Shown here: piece after piece, positions 9,750 through 19,056 of the stretch
Position numbering within the stretch: position 1 is the stretch's first letter
Layout of the letters: each line of letters opens with the position of its first letter
DNA from: Salinivenus iranica
GTDB taxonomy: Bacteria > Bacteroidota > Rhodothermia > Rhodothermales > Salinibacteraceae
Direction of reading: 5' to 3'
DNA length: 64,000 nucleotides
Assembly (NCBI GenBank): GCA_002894665.1
Contig: NCRB01000003.1
Coordinates: 62,001 to 126,000, forward strand
The notes under the pieces: model-generated
What the model was told of the DNA's origin: nothing
The model's database searches: none
Seen by the model: the letters and a program-made list of their open reading frames with translations, nothing else
Translations under genes and position numbers: made by a program

Positions 9750-10820
9750 ATGACTTCGTCCTGCTGTTCGTGTTCTCGTCGCTTTTCCGGTGTTTCGGCC
9801 TTGTGGGCCGGGGCGCTTCTCGTGTTGAGCATGGGCCTCGTGGGCTGCGGGGGGGGCAGTGACGGGTCGGGTGGCCCCAGTGGATCGGTAAGCGTGGATG
9901 GGTCGAGCACCGTCTTTCCCCTCACCGAAGCGGTGGCCGAGGAGTTCATGCGGGCCAACCGCGGCGCCCGCGTCACGGTGGGCGTGAGCGGCACCGGCGG
10001 TGGGTTTTCCAAGTTCCTGCGCGGCGAGACGGCGGTGAACAACGCCTCGCGGCCCATCTCCCCCGGCGAGATTGAGAAAGCGGAAGCAAACGACATCGAG
10101 TTCATCGAGCTGCCGGTGGCGTACGACGGCCTGGCCGTGACGGTCCACCCCGACAACGACTGGGTTGATTGCCTCACCGTGGAGGAGTTGCGGCGGATTT
10201 GGGAGCCGAATAGCGAGATCGACAACTGGAACCAGGTGCGCGACGACTTTCCGGACCGCGAGATTGAGCTCTACGGCCCGGGGACGGCCAGCGGCACCTA
10301 CGACTACTTTACCGAGGCCATCATGGGCGAGAGCGGGGCCAGCCGGTCTGACTTCACGGCGAGTGAGGACGACAACGTGCTGGTGCAGGGCATTGAGGGC
10401 ACGGAGGGCGCCCTCGGGTACTTTGGGCTCGCCTACTACGAGAATAACGCCGATAAGCTGAAGGTGCTGGGCATCGATCCCGACGAGCGAGGCAGCGGGG
10501 CCTCCTGCGTGACGCCCAGCGCCGAGACGGTGAACGACGGCAGCTACCGCCCGCTCTCGCGTCCCCTTTTCATCTACGTGAACACCGCAAAGCTGGACGA
10601 GACGGCTGAGGCCTTCGGTGACTTTTACCTCCAGAACGCTGGCGACCTGGCGCCGGACGTGGGCTACGTGGGCATGCCCGATAGCACCTACGCACTGGTC
10701 CGCCAGCGCTTCCAGAACCGCACCACCGGCACGGTCTTCGGACGCGAGGACCTCGACGTGGCGGGCGTGCAGGTGGCAGAAACCCTCCGAAACGCGGCGC
10801 GGGCCGACACGACAGAGTAA
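9750..10820 (+). CDS. pstS: Phosphate ABC transporter substrate-binding lipoprotein
   Basis: The 356-residue protein has a lipoprotein signal ending at Cys33 (SMGLVGC) and then a PstS-type binding domain. The phosphate-contact signature is visible: [34 protein letters not shown] and [16 protein letters not shown]. It captures phosphate outside the cytoplasmic membrane and delivers it to PstCA. It is the first transport gene of the pst operon, directly behind phoB and 47 nt before pstC. The mature protein is acid-rich, as expected for a halophile. Confidence 0.95.
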   Translation: MTSSCCSCSRRFSGVSALWAGALLVLSMGLVGCGGGSDGSGGPSGSVSVDGSSTVFPLTEAVAEEFMRANRGARVTVGVSGTGGGFSKFLRGETAVNNASRPISPGEIEKAEANDIEFIELPVAYDGLAVTVHPDNDWVDCLTVEELRRIWEPNSEIDNWNQVRDDFPDREIELYGPGTASGTYDYFTEAIMGESGASRSDFTASEDDNVLVQGIEGTEGALGYFGLAYYENNADKLKVLGIDPDERGSGASCVTPSAETVNDGSYRPLSRPLFIYVNTAKLDETAEAFGDFYLQNAGDLAPDVGYVGMPDSTYALVRQRFQNRTTGTVFGREDLDVAGVQVAETLRNAARADTTE

Positions 10821-10867
10821 GGCGAGTCGGCGCGCGTGCGTTGTTCGTTCGATTGTTCTTGGCTTTT

Positions 10868-11842
10868 ATGAGTACGGAGTCTCCCCCTACCAGCACCGCC
10901 CCGGAGTCGGCCGCCGCGGAAGACCGGGCCACGGCGCGCCCGGCCGATGATCTCACCCAGCAGGTCTACGACAGCCCCAAAGAGCTGGCCATCAAGTACG
11001 CGCTCGGGGCGTGTGCCCTCGTGAGCGTGTTTACGACGCTCGGCATCGCCGCCGTGCTCGTGATCGAGTCGATTCCGTTTTTTCAGGAGGTGGCCCTGAC
11101 CGAGTTCTTCGGGAGTGCCGAGTGGACGCCCCAGTTTTCGGAGAAGCACTTCGGCATCTGGGCCCTTCTGAGCGGCACGATCCTCGTGACGGTGATCTCG
11201 GCCGTGGTGGCCCTCCCCATCGGGCTGGCGAGTGCCATCTACATCTCCGAGTACGCCGCCGACGGGGTGCGGCGCGTGTTGAAGCCGGGCCTGGAGCTGC
11301 TGGCCGGCGTGCCGACGGTCGTGTACGGGTACTTCGCCCTCACCTTTGTGACGCCGCTTCTGCAAGCCGTCGTCCCGGGCCTGGGGGTGTACAACGCACT
11401 CAGTGCCGGCATCGTGGTCGGCATCATGATCGTGCCGATGGTCGCCTCACTCAGCGAGGACGCCCTGCAGGCCGTGCCCGACAGCCTCTCGGGGGCCGCC
11501 TATGCCCTGGGGGCGACCAAGTTCGAGACGGTCCTGCGCGTGAACGTGCCGGCGGCGTTTAGCGGCATCATGGCCAGCTTCATCCTCGCCGTGAGCCGCG
11601 CCATCGGCGAAACGATGATCGTAACGCTGGCCGCGGGGGCCTCGCCCAAGATGACCCTCGACCCCACGCAGTCGATCCAGACCATGACGGCCTTCATCGT
11701 GCAGGTGAGCAAGGGCGACACGCCCCAGGGCACGATCGTCTACCAGAGCATCTTTGCCGTGGGGCTCGTGCTGTTTCTTATTACCCTCGCCATGAACATC
11801 TTCGCGACCCGCATTACGCAGCGCTATCAGGAAAAATACTAG
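10868..11842 (+). CDS. pstC: Phosphate ABC transporter permease PstC
   Basis: The 324-residue permease has an N-terminal cytoplasmic tail of about 40 acidic and Pro/Ala-rich residues, then six membrane helices, with the EAA loop [31 protein letters not shown] near residues 205-240. ATG at 10868 is chosen over an in-frame start at 10841 because it opens [14 protein letters not shown] without an aberrant hydrophobic leader. PstC and PstA form the heteromeric phosphate channel. A 103-nt gap containing an inverted repeat separates it from pstA. Confidence 0.94.
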   Translation: MSTESPPTSTAPESAAAEDRATARPADDLTQQVYDSPKELAIKYALGACALVSVFTTLGIAAVLVIESIPFFQEVALTEFFGSAEWTPQFSEKHFGIWALLSGTILVTVISAVVALPIGLASAIYISEYAADGVRRVLKPGLELLAGVPTVVYGYFALTFVTPLLQAVVPGLGVYNALSAGIVVGIMIVPMVASLSEDALQAVPDSLSGAAYALGATKFETVLRVNVPAAFSGIMASFILAVSRAIGETMIVTLAAGASPKMTLDPTQSIQTMTAFIVQVSKGDTPQGTIVYQSIFAVGLVLFLITLAMNIFATRITQRYQEKY

Positions 11843-11850
11843 CCGTGTTG

Positions 11851-11925
11851 AAGGTGAAAAGTTGAACGTTGGACGCTGAGGGCATTCTCGTTCGGGGAGC
11901 GCTCAATCTTCAACTTCTGAACCTT
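11851..11925. repeat. Imperfect inverted repeat between pstC and pstA
   Basis: The arms at 11851-11877 and 11898-11925 are imperfect reverse complements, pairing around AGTTGAACGTT/CAATCTTCAACTT and GGACGCT/AGCGCTC. The left arm contains TTGAACGTTGGACGCT, which closely matches the inverted repeat at 34782-34822, so the two look like members of one dispersed intergenic repeat family. In the transcript it would form a long stem inside the pst operon, where it could protect or attenuate the upstream message. Confidence 0.6.
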
Positions 11926-11945
11926 GACCCTTACCCCGTAACATC

Positions 11946-12833
11946 ATGGAGTCGTCCTCGAACGGCACATTTCACCTTCGCCGCACGCGCCGCAAGCGCA
12001 TCGGGATGATTCTGGCCGGTGTGCTCTTTCTGGCCACCATCCTCGGCATTGTCGTCCTCGTGACGTTGCTGGTGGACGTGGCCATGCAGTCGAGAGCGTG
12101 GCTCGACATGCAGTTCCTCAACAGCCTTCCCTCGCGATTTGCGGACCAGGCCGGGATCAAACCGGCCCTCTACGGGTCCCTCTGGCTGATGGGGCTCACT
12201 GCGCTCATCTCTGTGCCGCTGGGGGTGGCCTCGGCGGTCTACCTCGAAGAATACGCCCGGGACGGATGGTTCTTGCAGCTCATCCAGATTAACATTGCCA
12301 ACCTGGCCGGGGTGCCGTCGGTGGTGTACGGCATTCTGGGGCTGGCCCTCTTCGTCCGCTTTGCGGCGCTGGGGCAGAGCCTGCTGGCCGGGGCCCTTAC
12401 GCTGAGCCTACTCATCTTGCCGATTATCATCATTAGCACGCAGGAGGCGCTCCGGAGTCTGCCCACGGGGCTGCGCGAAAGCGCCTACGCCCTGGGGGCC
12501 ACGCGCTGGCAGGTGATCTGGAGCCACGTCCTGCCGAACGCCGCCCCCGGCATCTTTACCGGCGTGATCCTGGCCCTCAGCCGCGCCATTGGCGAGACGG
12601 CGCCCCTCATTCTTATCGGAGCGCTCACCTTCGTGCCGTTCCTGCCGCAGAGTGCGATGGATCAGTTTACGGCGCTGCCGATTCAGATCTTCAACTGGAC
12701 CGCCCGCCCGCAGGACGAATTTCGGGGCCTGGCCGCCGCCGCCATCGTGGTGCTCATGATCCTGCTGTTTGCGATGAACCTCTCCGCCATCCTGCTTCGT
12801 GACTACTTCGAGCGGCAGACCGCCGGGGAGTAG
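11946..12833 (+). CDS. pstA: Phosphate ABC transporter permease PstA
   Basis: The 295-residue protein has a basic N terminus (RRTRRKRIG), six membrane helices and the EAA loop [31 protein letters not shown], all typical of PstA. It pairs with PstC to form the phosphate channel in the cytoplasmic membrane. It begins with ATG after the repeat-containing gap behind pstC and ends 14-41 nt before pstB depending on which pstB start is used. Length matches the family (about 280-300). Confidence 0.95.
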   Translation: MESSSNGTFHLRRTRRKRIGMILAGVLFLATILGIVVLVTLLVDVAMQSRAWLDMQFLNSLPSRFADQAGIKPALYGSLWLMGLTALISVPLGVASAVYLEEYARDGWFLQLIQINIANLAGVPSVVYGILGLALFVRFAALGQSLLAGALTLSLLILPIIIISTQEALRSLPTGLRESAYALGATRWQVIWSHVLPNAAPGIFTGVILALSRAIGETAPLILIGALTFVPFLPQSAMDQFTALPIQIFNWTARPQDEFRGLAAAAIVVLMILLFAMNLSAILLRDYFERQTAGE

Positions 12834-12874
12834 CCGCCTCGTCCGTTGTGCCCGCAGATTCGCCCGCTGTGCCC

Positions 12875-13777
12875 ATGCCGACCGATATGCCCAACGACAA
12901 TCCCCGCCCCGACTCCTCGCCGGACATGGACGAGACGGTGTCCGATTCCGCGCCGGAGCCCGTGTCGGCGAACGGACAGGCGGACCCGGACGACGCCGCG
13001 GCCGCGCCCCCGAAGGCCGACCCGTCGGTCCGACCCAAAATTGAAATCCAGGACCTCAACTTCTGGTACACGGACACCCACGCCCTGAAGGGCATCACGA
13101 TGAACGTGAAGCCCCACCAGGTGACGGCCCTCATCGGGCCCTCGGGCTGCGGGAAGTCGACCCTGCTGCGGTGCCTCAACCGGATGAACGAGCTGATCGA
13201 CGGCACGACGCTGGAGGGCGACATTCAGGTCGATGGACAGGACATCTACGCGCCCGACACCGACCCCGTAATGGTGCGCCGGCGCATCGGGATGGTGTTT
13301 CAGAAGCCCAACCCCTTCCCCAAGACCATCTACAAGAATGTCGCCTGGGGCGCGCAGATCAACGGCTACACCGGCGACATGGACGACCTCGTCGAGCGGT
13401 CGCTCCGGCAGGCCGCCCTGTGGGACGAGGTGAAGGACCAGCTGCACTCCAGCGCCCTCAACCTGAGCGGGGGGCAGCAGCAGCGCCTCTGCATCGCCCG
13501 CACCCTGGCCGTGCAGCCCGACGTGGTGCTCATGGATGAGCCGGCCAGCGCCCTCGACCCCATCGCCACCTCGAAGATTGAGGAGACGATCACGGAGCTG
13601 AAATCGGACTATACCATTGTGATCGTCACTCACAACATGCAGCAGGCCTCCCGCATCAGCGACGAAACGGCCTTCCTCTACATGGGCCGTCTCGTCGAGA
13701 TGAACCCGACCGAGAAGCTCTTCACCCGTCCCGAAAAGGACCGGACCGAGGCCTACGTGACGGGACGCTTCGGGTAA
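12875..13777 (+). CDS. pstB: Phosphate ABC transporter ATP-binding protein
   Basis: The 300-residue protein carries Walker A GPSGCGKS, the PstB-specific stretch [16 protein letters not shown], the signature [16 protein letters not shown], Walker [14 protein letters not shown] and the switch His in VTHNMQQ. An acidic, Asp/Ala/Pro-rich N-terminal extension of about 50 residues precedes the ATPase domain and is longer than in E. coli PstB (257 residues). The ATG at 12875 is used; an in-frame GTG at 12848 would add nine residues and is equally possible. It powers phosphate uptake through PstCA and is followed by phoU after 71 nt. Confidence 0.94.
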   Translation: MPTDMPNDNPRPDSSPDMDETVSDSAPEPVSANGQADPDDAAAAPPKADPSVRPKIEIQDLNFWYTDTHALKGITMNVKPHQVTALIGPSGCGKSTLLRCLNRMNELIDGTTLEGDIQVDGQDIYAPDTDPVMVRRRIGMVFQKPNPFPKTIYKNVAWGAQINGYTGDMDDLVERSLRQAALWDEVKDQLHSSALNLSGGQQQRLCIARTLAVQPDVVLMDEPASALDPIATSKIEETITELKSDYTIVIVTHNMQQASRISDETAFLYMGRLVEMNPTEKLFTRPEKDRTEAYVTGRFG

Positions 13778-13848
13778 GACCGCCGCGGGGACCCCACCGG
13801 GTTGGACGGCGTATACCTCTATTCCTCTCTCGTCATCTCCTCTGGGCC

Positions 13849-14580
13849 ATGCCGAATCGCACCTCCCTCGACCAGGAGCTCGCGTCGCTTCGCGGCCTGA
13901 TCGCCGATATGGCCAACCGCGTCGATGAGCAGTTTGCGGACGCCATCAACGCCCTGCTGCAGGGCGACGAGGCCCTCGCCGAGACCGTCGCCGAACGCGA
14001 CGACCAGGTCGACGCCCTGGAGCTGCGCATCGACCGGCAGTGCGAGCGCATCCTGGCCCTGCACGCGCCGGTAGCGGTCGACCTGCGCATGCTCATCATG
14101 GCGGTCAAGATCAACACCGACTTCGAGCGGATTGGGGACCACTGCCGCAACCTCGCCCGCAACGCCCGTCACCTCGTGGATGCCCAGGCGCTCGTGGAGA
14201 AGACGCGCCTGTCGAAGATGGCCGATATGTCGCGCACCATGCTCCGGGAGGCGGAGATTGCGTTTCTGGAGAACGACCGCCTGAAGGCACGGAAGGTGAT
14301 TGCGCGCGACCTGCAGGTGAATCGCCTGCACGACGAGACGGTGGACACCCTCGTCGCGCTGTCCACCGAAGATCCGAGCCAGGCCGAACGGATTGCCCAC
14401 CTGCTCACGGCCAGCAAGGCCCTGGAGCGCATCTCCGACCACACGAAAAACATCGCCCAGAGCATTGTCTTCATGATCGAGGGGCGCGACATCCGGCACG
14501 GGGGGCTCGAGGACGAGGAGGCGGAAGAGGCGGCCGCGGGCGGAGACACGGCCCCGGAATCGTCCCCGTCCGACACGTAA
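13849..14580 (+). CDS. phoU: Phosphate-specific transport system accessory protein PhoU
   Basis: The 243-residue all-helical protein contains two PhoU three-helix repeats (residues about 10-100 and 115-210) with the metal-binding motifs LIMAVKINTDFERIGDHCRNLA and LTASKALERISDHTKNIAQ. It represses the Pho response when phosphate is plentiful, acting between PstB and the sensor kinase PhoR. The C-terminal 30 residues are acidic and Ala-rich and probably disordered. It closes the phoB-pstSCAB-phoU operon; a hairpin lies 35 nt after the stop. Confidence 0.94.
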   Translation: MPNRTSLDQELASLRGLIADMANRVDEQFADAINALLQGDEALAETVAERDDQVDALELRIDRQCERILALHAPVAVDLRMLIMAVKINTDFERIGDHCRNLARNARHLVDAQALVEKTRLSKMADMSRTMLREAEIAFLENDRLKARKVIARDLQVNRLHDETVDTLVALSTEDPSQAERIAHLLTASKALERISDHTKNIAQSIVFMIEGRDIRHGGLEDEEAEEAAAGGDTAPESSPSDT

Positions 14581-14603
14581 GGCGGACTCGGGCAGCTCGG
14601 GGG

Positions 14604-14642
14604 GCAACAAAACACCCCGTGGCGCGGGAATGCACCACGGGG
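14604..14642 (-). terminator. Intrinsic terminator for tRNA-Gln, possibly bidirectional
   Basis: An 8-bp perfect stem CCCCGTGG (14615-14622) / CCACGGGG (14635-14642) with a 12-nt loop is followed, on the minus strand, by TGTTTTGTTG. This is a good intrinsic terminator for the leftward tRNA-Gln gene, 13 nt beyond its CCA end. On the plus strand the same stem could help end the pst-phoU transcript, though it lacks a T tract there. Confidence 0.7.
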
Positions 14643-14654
14643 CAGTGTCGTCGT

Positions 14655-14730
14655 TGGTTGCCCAGGGTGGATTCGAACCACCAGCCTCCCGGTCCAGAGC
14701 CGGACGCTCTGCCGATTGAGCTACTGGGCA
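14655..14730 (-). tRNA. tRNA-Gln (anticodon CUG), CCA encoded
   Basis: Reading the minus strand, the acceptor arm TGCCCAG pairs perfectly with CTGGGCA, the D arm is GCTC/GAGC, the anticodon arm is TCCGG/CCGGG with loop CTCTGGA (anticodon CTG, reading CAG), and the T arm is GGTGG-TTCGAAT-CCACC. The discriminator base is A and the CCA end is encoded at 14655-14657. A 5-nt variable loop is present, so this is a standard class I tRNA of 76 nt. It lies between phoU and plsC with its own terminator. Confidence 0.95.
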
Positions 14731-14783
14731 CTCAATGGCCGCCGGGCCACTCGGCCCAAGACGGACGTACAGAAATGACAGGC

Positions 14784-15701
14784 TTAGCCGCCCGGTTCCG
14801 ACGCGTCGGCACTCGGTGGGGGTTTGATGGACGCTTCACCGTCCGCCGTGTCGTTCGCGGGCGGGGACGCCGCCGGATCGAGCCACGCGGTGGCCGCCGC
14901 GTCGGTGTCGGCCATGCCGTCGGCCTCCGCCACGGACACGCCCCGCCACGCCGCGATCTGGGCAATGATGCGGGCCCGCACCCGCCGCTGCAGCGCCCGC
15001 GCCTCGTCGGACGTGTATCCGTCGGTGGGCACCGGCTCGAGCACCTTCACGCGGATGGGTTCGGGGGTGGGGTCGAACCAGATCGAATGCTTGGGGAGCG
15101 CCTCGTGCGTGCCGTCGATGGCGATGGGGAGGACCGGCACGCCCGCCTTGATGGCCAGCCGAAACGCCCCGTCCGAGAACCGATGCACGCGTCCGTCGCG
15201 CGACCGGGTGCCCTCGGGGAAAAACATGACGCTGCACCGCTTCTTCAGGTACTCGCGGGAGGTCGCCAGCACGGCTCCCCGGCTCCTTTTGTCGCTCCGG
15301 TCCACGCAGATGTCGCCGCTGAGGCGAAGGAGCCACCCGGCAAACGGGAGGTCGAACAGGGCCTTCTTGGCCACCCACTTCATCTCCCAGGGCACGTGGG
15401 AGATGATGGGCGGGTCGGCCTGCGAGAAGTGGTTGCCCACCACCACGTACGGGTTGCGCGGGTCGTCGGGGAAGGGGCCCTCCAGTTCAATCTGCCAGAA
15501 CGGGTTCACGTAGGTCAGCAGGCGCCCCATGATGCGGAGTGTATAGCCGGCGTAGTAGTGGGCCGGGTCGCGGTCCAGCAGGCGCGCCACGGCCATCACG
15601 GGCACCCATAGTACAATGATGGTGCCGATGGCAAACCATACCCAGAGGGAAACCAGAACGGAGCGCACGGGGCCGGGGGCGTAACGACAAAAGCAATGCA
15701 T
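14784..15701 (-). CDS. plsC: 1-acyl-sn-glycerol-3-phosphate acyltransferase
   Basis: The 305-residue protein has an N-terminal membrane helix (residues about 14-35) and a PlsC acyltransferase domain with the catalytic H-x4-D motif in VVGNHFSQADPP and the substrate-binding motif MFFPEGTRSRDG, followed by VPVLPIAIDGTHEALP. It adds the second acyl chain to lysophosphatidic acid at the membrane. The ATG at 15701 opens a plausible N terminus; longer in-frame starts reach into the next divergent gene. The last 50-60 residues are an Ala/Asp/Pro-rich tail. The tRNA-Gln gene follows on the same strand. Confidence 0.92.
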   Translation of the reverse strand: MHCFCRYAPGPVRSVLVSLWVWFAIGTIIVLWVPVMAVARLLDRDPAHYYAGYTLRIMGRLLTYVNPFWQIELEGPFPDDPRNPYVVVGNHFSQADPPIISHVPWEMKWVAKKALFDLPFAGWLLRLSGDICVDRSDKRSRGAVLATSREYLKKRCSVMFFPEGTRSRDGRVHRFSDGAFRLAIKAGVPVLPIAIDGTHEALPKHSIWFDPTPEPIRVKVLEPVPTDGYTSDEARALQRRVRARIIAQIAAWRGVSVAEADGMADTDAAATAWLDPAASPPANDTADGEASIKPPPSADASEPGG

Positions 15702-15849
15702 GGACCCTACTTCCGGCCCCGCGCCTTTGGTTCGGCGGAGCCGGACGGGAAGGGGCGATCGTGAATCCACGACGGCTTTGCATCGGTCCTCCGCGTTCCG
15801 CGTACGCAACAGTCCACACCGAAGGATCCCCCCCGGTCCGTTCCCGGCC

Positions 15850-16542
15850 ATGTCCGACGCCCCCGACATTCTCAAGTACTTCCACCAGGAGCCGGCCCTC
15901 ATTGAGCCCCTAACGCCCGACCACGACCCGGATGCTCGGCGGCGGGCCGACCGCTCGCCCGTGCCCGACGGTCCTCTGGACGACCCGTTCGACACGGAGG
16001 AGGCCTACCGCGGCTACCTCGCCGGAACCAATCGCGCCGACGACCGCGTGGGCCTTACGACGCTCCGTCCCCCGGACGCGTACGTCGCGCCCCTCCTCGA
16101 CGCGCTGGGACAGGGGTGGTGGGGGCGCGCGCTGGCGCCCGACACGGCACACGCGCTGGAGGCCGACGAGGCCCGGCGCATCCTGCAAACCCCGGGGCGA
16201 ACCGCCGCCCTCGTAACCGCCGAGCGGCCGGTGGCCCCGGAGCGCATGGCCGCCGTGGCGGGGGACGGGCCTCGCCGCACTCTTCCGGCCCTTCAACCCC
16301 TCCTCGACGCGGCCCACGTCGTCTTCTTTCCCGAACCGGCCCACGACGGGCACGACTGGACCTTCTTCTCGGCCCACCCGATGCGGGAGCGGCTCGTTTC
16401 GGCCTTCCGGGCCCACCCCACCGACGCCGTCCGCCGGTTCGTTTTGCCCCACAAGCACGCCCGCTCTGAATCCAAATTCTACTTCGACACATGGCAACTG
16501 ACGGAACCGTCGCCCCTTCCGGACTACATCGAGGAAGTGTAG
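15850..16542 (+). CDS. Hypothetical acidic protein
   Basis: This 230-residue protein was not recognised. It starts at ATG 15850 (MSDAPDILKYFHQEPALIEPL), has no signal peptide or membrane helix, and is rich in Asp, Ala, Arg and Pro. The C-terminal half has the more folded look, with an aromatic segment (AAHVVFFPEPAHDGHDWTFF) and VRRFVLPHKHARSESKFYF. Codon use and composition match the neighbours. Its last 52 nt overlap the annotated start of ribD in another frame. It is divergent from plsC with a 148-nt gap. No function is proposed. Confidence 0.7.
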   Translation: MSDAPDILKYFHQEPALIEPLTPDHDPDARRRADRSPVPDGPLDDPFDTEEAYRGYLAGTNRADDRVGLTTLRPPDAYVAPLLDALGQGWWGRALAPDTAHALEADEARRILQTPGRTAALVTAERPVAPERMAAVAGDGPRRTLPALQPLLDAAHVVFFPEPAHDGHDWTFFSAHPMRERLVSAFRAHPTDAVRRFVLPHKHARSESKFYFDTWQLTEPSPLPDYIEEV

Positions 16543-17687
16543 CGCCGGCTGGGGATCACGGGCACGCGCACTGGATGGAGCGGGCGCTGGCCCGGGCCCG
16601 CGAGGGGGCCGGGCACGTAAGCCCGAATCCCATGGTGGGGGCCGTGCTCGTAGGACCGGACGGCACCGTGCGGGGCGAAGGGGCGCACGAGGTCTACGGC
16701 GGGCCGCACGCCGAGGCGCAGGCCATTCGGGATGCGGAGCAGCGACACGGCGCCGCCGCGCTCCGCGACGCCACGCTCTACGTGACCCTGGAGCCGTGCC
16801 GGCACCACGGGAAGACCCCGCCCTGCACCAACCTTATTCTGGAAAAGAACATTCCACGGGTCGTCGTGGGCACGATCGACCCGTTCCCCTCGGCGCAAGG
16901 AGAAGGCATTCGGCAGCTGCGCACTCAGGGCGTCGAGGTGGAGGTAGGGGTGTGCGAGCATGCCTGCCGTCGGCTCAACGAGGCGTTCTTTCACCATGTC
17001 GAGACGGGCCGCCCGCTCGTGACGCTCAAAATCGCACAGACGCTCGACGGCCGCGTGGCCACCGCCACCGGCGACAGCCAGTGGATCACCGGTCCCGAGG
17101 CCCGCACCCTCGTCCACCAGTGGCGCGCCGACCTGGACGGGGTGCTCGTGGGCACAGGCACGGCCCGGAGCGACGATCCCCGCCTCACCGTGCGCCACGT
17201 CGACGGGCCCCAGCCGCTCCGCCTCGTCCTCGATCGCGAGGGCACCCTGCCCCCGGATCGTACCCTCTTCACCGATCTTGAGGCCGCCGAGACGGTGGCC
17301 GTGATCGACGAGGACCGCGACCGGCCCGCCTACGCCGACGTGCTGGAGGCGGCCGGCGGGCATCTCCTCCGCGTCCCCGAGACCCCCGATGACCACCTCG
17401 ACCTCCGCGCCCTCCTCCAGCGCCTCGGCACCGACGCGGGCCACGATGCCGAGCCGCTTCAGTCGCTGCTGGTGGAGGCGGGGCCCGGCCTCGCCACCGC
17501 CCTGCTGCGCCAGGATCTCGTCGACCGCTTCTTCTGCTTCGTGGCGCCGAAGGTGGTGGGCACCGGCACGCCCAGCGTTGGCGACCTCGGCATTGCCGCA
17601 ATGGGCGACGCCCTCACCTTTGTCGAGCAGGCATGGGAGACGGTGGGCGAGGACATGCTGCTGCGGGGCTACTGTCGCGAGGTCTGA
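16491..17687 (+). CDS. ribD: Bifunctional riboflavin biosynthesis deaminase/reductase RibD
   Basis: The 398-residue protein joins an N-terminal zinc deaminase (MERALARAREG, SPNPMVGAVLVG, the HAE triad of GGPHAEAQAI, and PCRHHGKTPPC with two zinc Cys) to a C-terminal RibD reductase domain (KIAQTLDGRVATATGDSQWITG, GTGTARSDDPRLTVR). It performs two successive steps from the GTP cyclohydrolase II product toward the ribityl-aminouracil. The ATG at 16491 overlaps the preceding gene by 52 nt; the next ATG at 16575, right at MERALARA, would avoid the overlap and is a plausible true start. No FMN riboswitch was seen upstream. Confidence 0.93.
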   Translation: MATDGTVAPSGLHRGSVAPAGDHGHAHWMERALARAREGAGHVSPNPMVGAVLVGPDGTVRGEGAHEVYGGPHAEAQAIRDAEQRHGAAALRDATLYVTLEPCRHHGKTPPCTNLILEKNIPRVVVGTIDPFPSAQGEGIRQLRTQGVEVEVGVCEHACRRLNEAFFHHVETGRPLVTLKIAQTLDGRVATATGDSQWITGPEARTLVHQWRADLDGVLVGTGTARSDDPRLTVRHVDGPQPLRLVLDREGTLPPDRTLFTDLEAAETVAVIDEDRDRPAYADVLEAAGGHLLRVPETPDDHLDLRALLQRLGTDAGHDAEPLQSLLVEAGPGLATALLRQDLVDRFFCFVAPKVVGTGTPSVGDLGIAAMGDALTFVEQAWETVGEDMLLRGYCREV

Positions 17688-17783
17688 TTCCGCCGCGTTG
17701 CTGGTGATTGTAGAAGGGAACCGGCGGGATGGGCGCGCTCGTTCAGTCCCTGTACGATGCCGTCACCAATCGTCCGTGCCGCC

Positions 17784-18362
17784 ATGCCGACGCCCGCCGC
17801 CGACCGGCCCGAGGTAGACCTCCCCGAGAAGGAAACGTATACCTACGAGGACTATCGCCAGCTCCCGGAGGGCGCGCCGTACGAACTCGTTTGTGGTCAC
17901 CTCGTCATGTCTCCTGCTCCTGAACTACGCCATCAGCGCGTTCCCCGACGGTTTTTCCGGGTTCTCGACAGCATTGTAACGGCGAACGACAGTGGGGAGG
18001 TGTTCTTCGCTCCATTCGACGTGCGTTTGGCGGAGAATACGGTACTCCAGCCCGACCTTGCCTTCATTTCGACGGCCCACGCTGATCGTCTTGGCGAGCA
18101 GGCCATCGAAGGAGCCCCCGATCTGGTGGTGGAAATTCTTTCTCCGGCGACGGCCCACCGCGACCTCACGGAGAAAAAGCGTCTCTACGAAACGCACGGA
18201 GTTCGCGAGTACTGGGTGATTGATCCCGATCAGCGGACCGTGGAGGTGTTCGACAATACCGAGGAGGGCTTCCACCAGCGGGCGCGCGTCGTGGAGAACG
18301 GAACGGTGACGTCCGGCGTGCTCGATTCGTTTGAGATCGCCCTGTCTACCCTCTTCCAGTAA
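17784..18362 (+). CDS. Uma2 family (DUF820) putative endonuclease, first tandem copy
   Basis: The 192-residue protein has the Uma2/DUF820 PD-(D/E)XK-like layout: TYEDYRQLPEGAPYELVCGHLVMSPAP near the start, the Asp of LQPDLAFIS, the Glu of DLVVEILSPAT, Lys of TEKKRLYETHGVREYWVIDP. The family resembles restriction-type nucleases; its cellular role is unknown. ATG at 17784 is chosen because the protein then starts MPTPAADRPEVDLP, the same as the next gene, which begins 13 nt after this stop. The pair clearly arose by duplication. No adjacent methylase or toxin partner was seen. Confidence 0.85.
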   Translation: MPTPAADRPEVDLPEKETYTYEDYRQLPEGAPYELVCGHLVMSPAPELRHQRVPRRFFRVLDSIVTANDSGEVFFAPFDVRLAENTVLQPDLAFISTAHADRLGEQAIEGAPDLVVEILSPATAHRDLTEKKRLYETHGVREYWVIDPDQRTVEVFDNTEEGFHQRARVVENGTVTSGVLDSFEIALSTLFQ

Positions 18363-18375
18363 TCCCCGGCTCGCC

Positions 18376-18963
18376 ATGCCGACCCCTGCCGCCGACCGTC
18401 CCGAGGTGGATCTACCCACGAAGGACCGGTACACCTACGAAGACTACCAGCAACTCCCCGAGGGGGCCCCGTACGAGCTCATCCACGGACACCTCGTCAT
18501 GTCTCCATCTCCCACCGTTCAGCATCAGGATCTCGTCCTCCTTTTCGCCTCGGCATTGCGAGATTATGTCCGTTCGGGACCGGAGGGGAAGGTATCGATT
18601 GCCCCGATGGATGTACGCCTTGCCGACGACACCGTCGTGCAGCCCGATGTGCTGTACGTGGCGCCCGACCGGGCCGATCGCATCCAGGAGCAGGAAATCG
18701 ATGGAGCTCCCACGCTGATCGTCGAGGTGGCCTCGCCGTCCACCAGCCACCTCGACGCGTTCGACAAGAAGAAGCTCTACGAGGCCCACGGCGTCCGCGA
18801 GTACTGGATCGTGGACCCCGACACCGAGACCGTGGAGGTCTACACGGCGGGCGACGAGGGCTACACCCTTCACCGGCGCCGCGTGAACACCGGCACGGTC
18901 GCCTCGGCCCTCCTCGATGACTTTAGGGTGGATCTGGAGGATCTCTTTCAGAAGGCGGAGTGA
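18376..18963 (+). CDS. Uma2 family (DUF820) putative endonuclease, second tandem copy
   Basis: This 195-residue paralog shares its N-terminal MPTPAADRPEVDLP, TYEDYQQLPEGAPYEL and HLVMSPSP segments with the upstream copy, and keeps the core residues Asp (VVQPDVLYVAP), Glu (TLIVEVASPST) and Lys (FDKKKLYEAHGVREYWIVDP). The middle of the two proteins has diverged more than the ends, so the duplication is not very recent. It probably shares a transcript with the first copy. As in the family, the biological substrate is not known. Confidence 0.87.
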   Translation: MPTPAADRPEVDLPTKDRYTYEDYQQLPEGAPYELIHGHLVMSPSPTVQHQDLVLLFASALRDYVRSGPEGKVSIAPMDVRLADDTVVQPDVLYVAPDRADRIQEQEIDGAPTLIVEVASPSTSHLDAFDKKKLYEAHGVREYWIVDPDTETVEVYTAGDEGYTLHRRRVNTGTVASALLDDFRVDLEDLFQKAE

Positions 18964-19056
18964 GCGAGCGCTCAGTGGCGCTCGGCGTTTGGTGGAGTCG
19001 GTTCTGCTTGTCTTTCTTGGGGGCACGTTCGTTGTCGCCAAGTGTCTCGCTCGTCC

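Noticed and set aside
16300-16490. FMN riboswitch before ribD
   Set aside because: The upstream region is coding sequence of another gene and no RFN-element conserved words were found; the same holds for the 49-nt gap before ribE.
16491-16542. Overlap of ribD with the preceding gene considered as translational coupling
   Set aside because: ribD has a plausible later start at 16575 that removes the overlap, so the overlap itself is uncertain.
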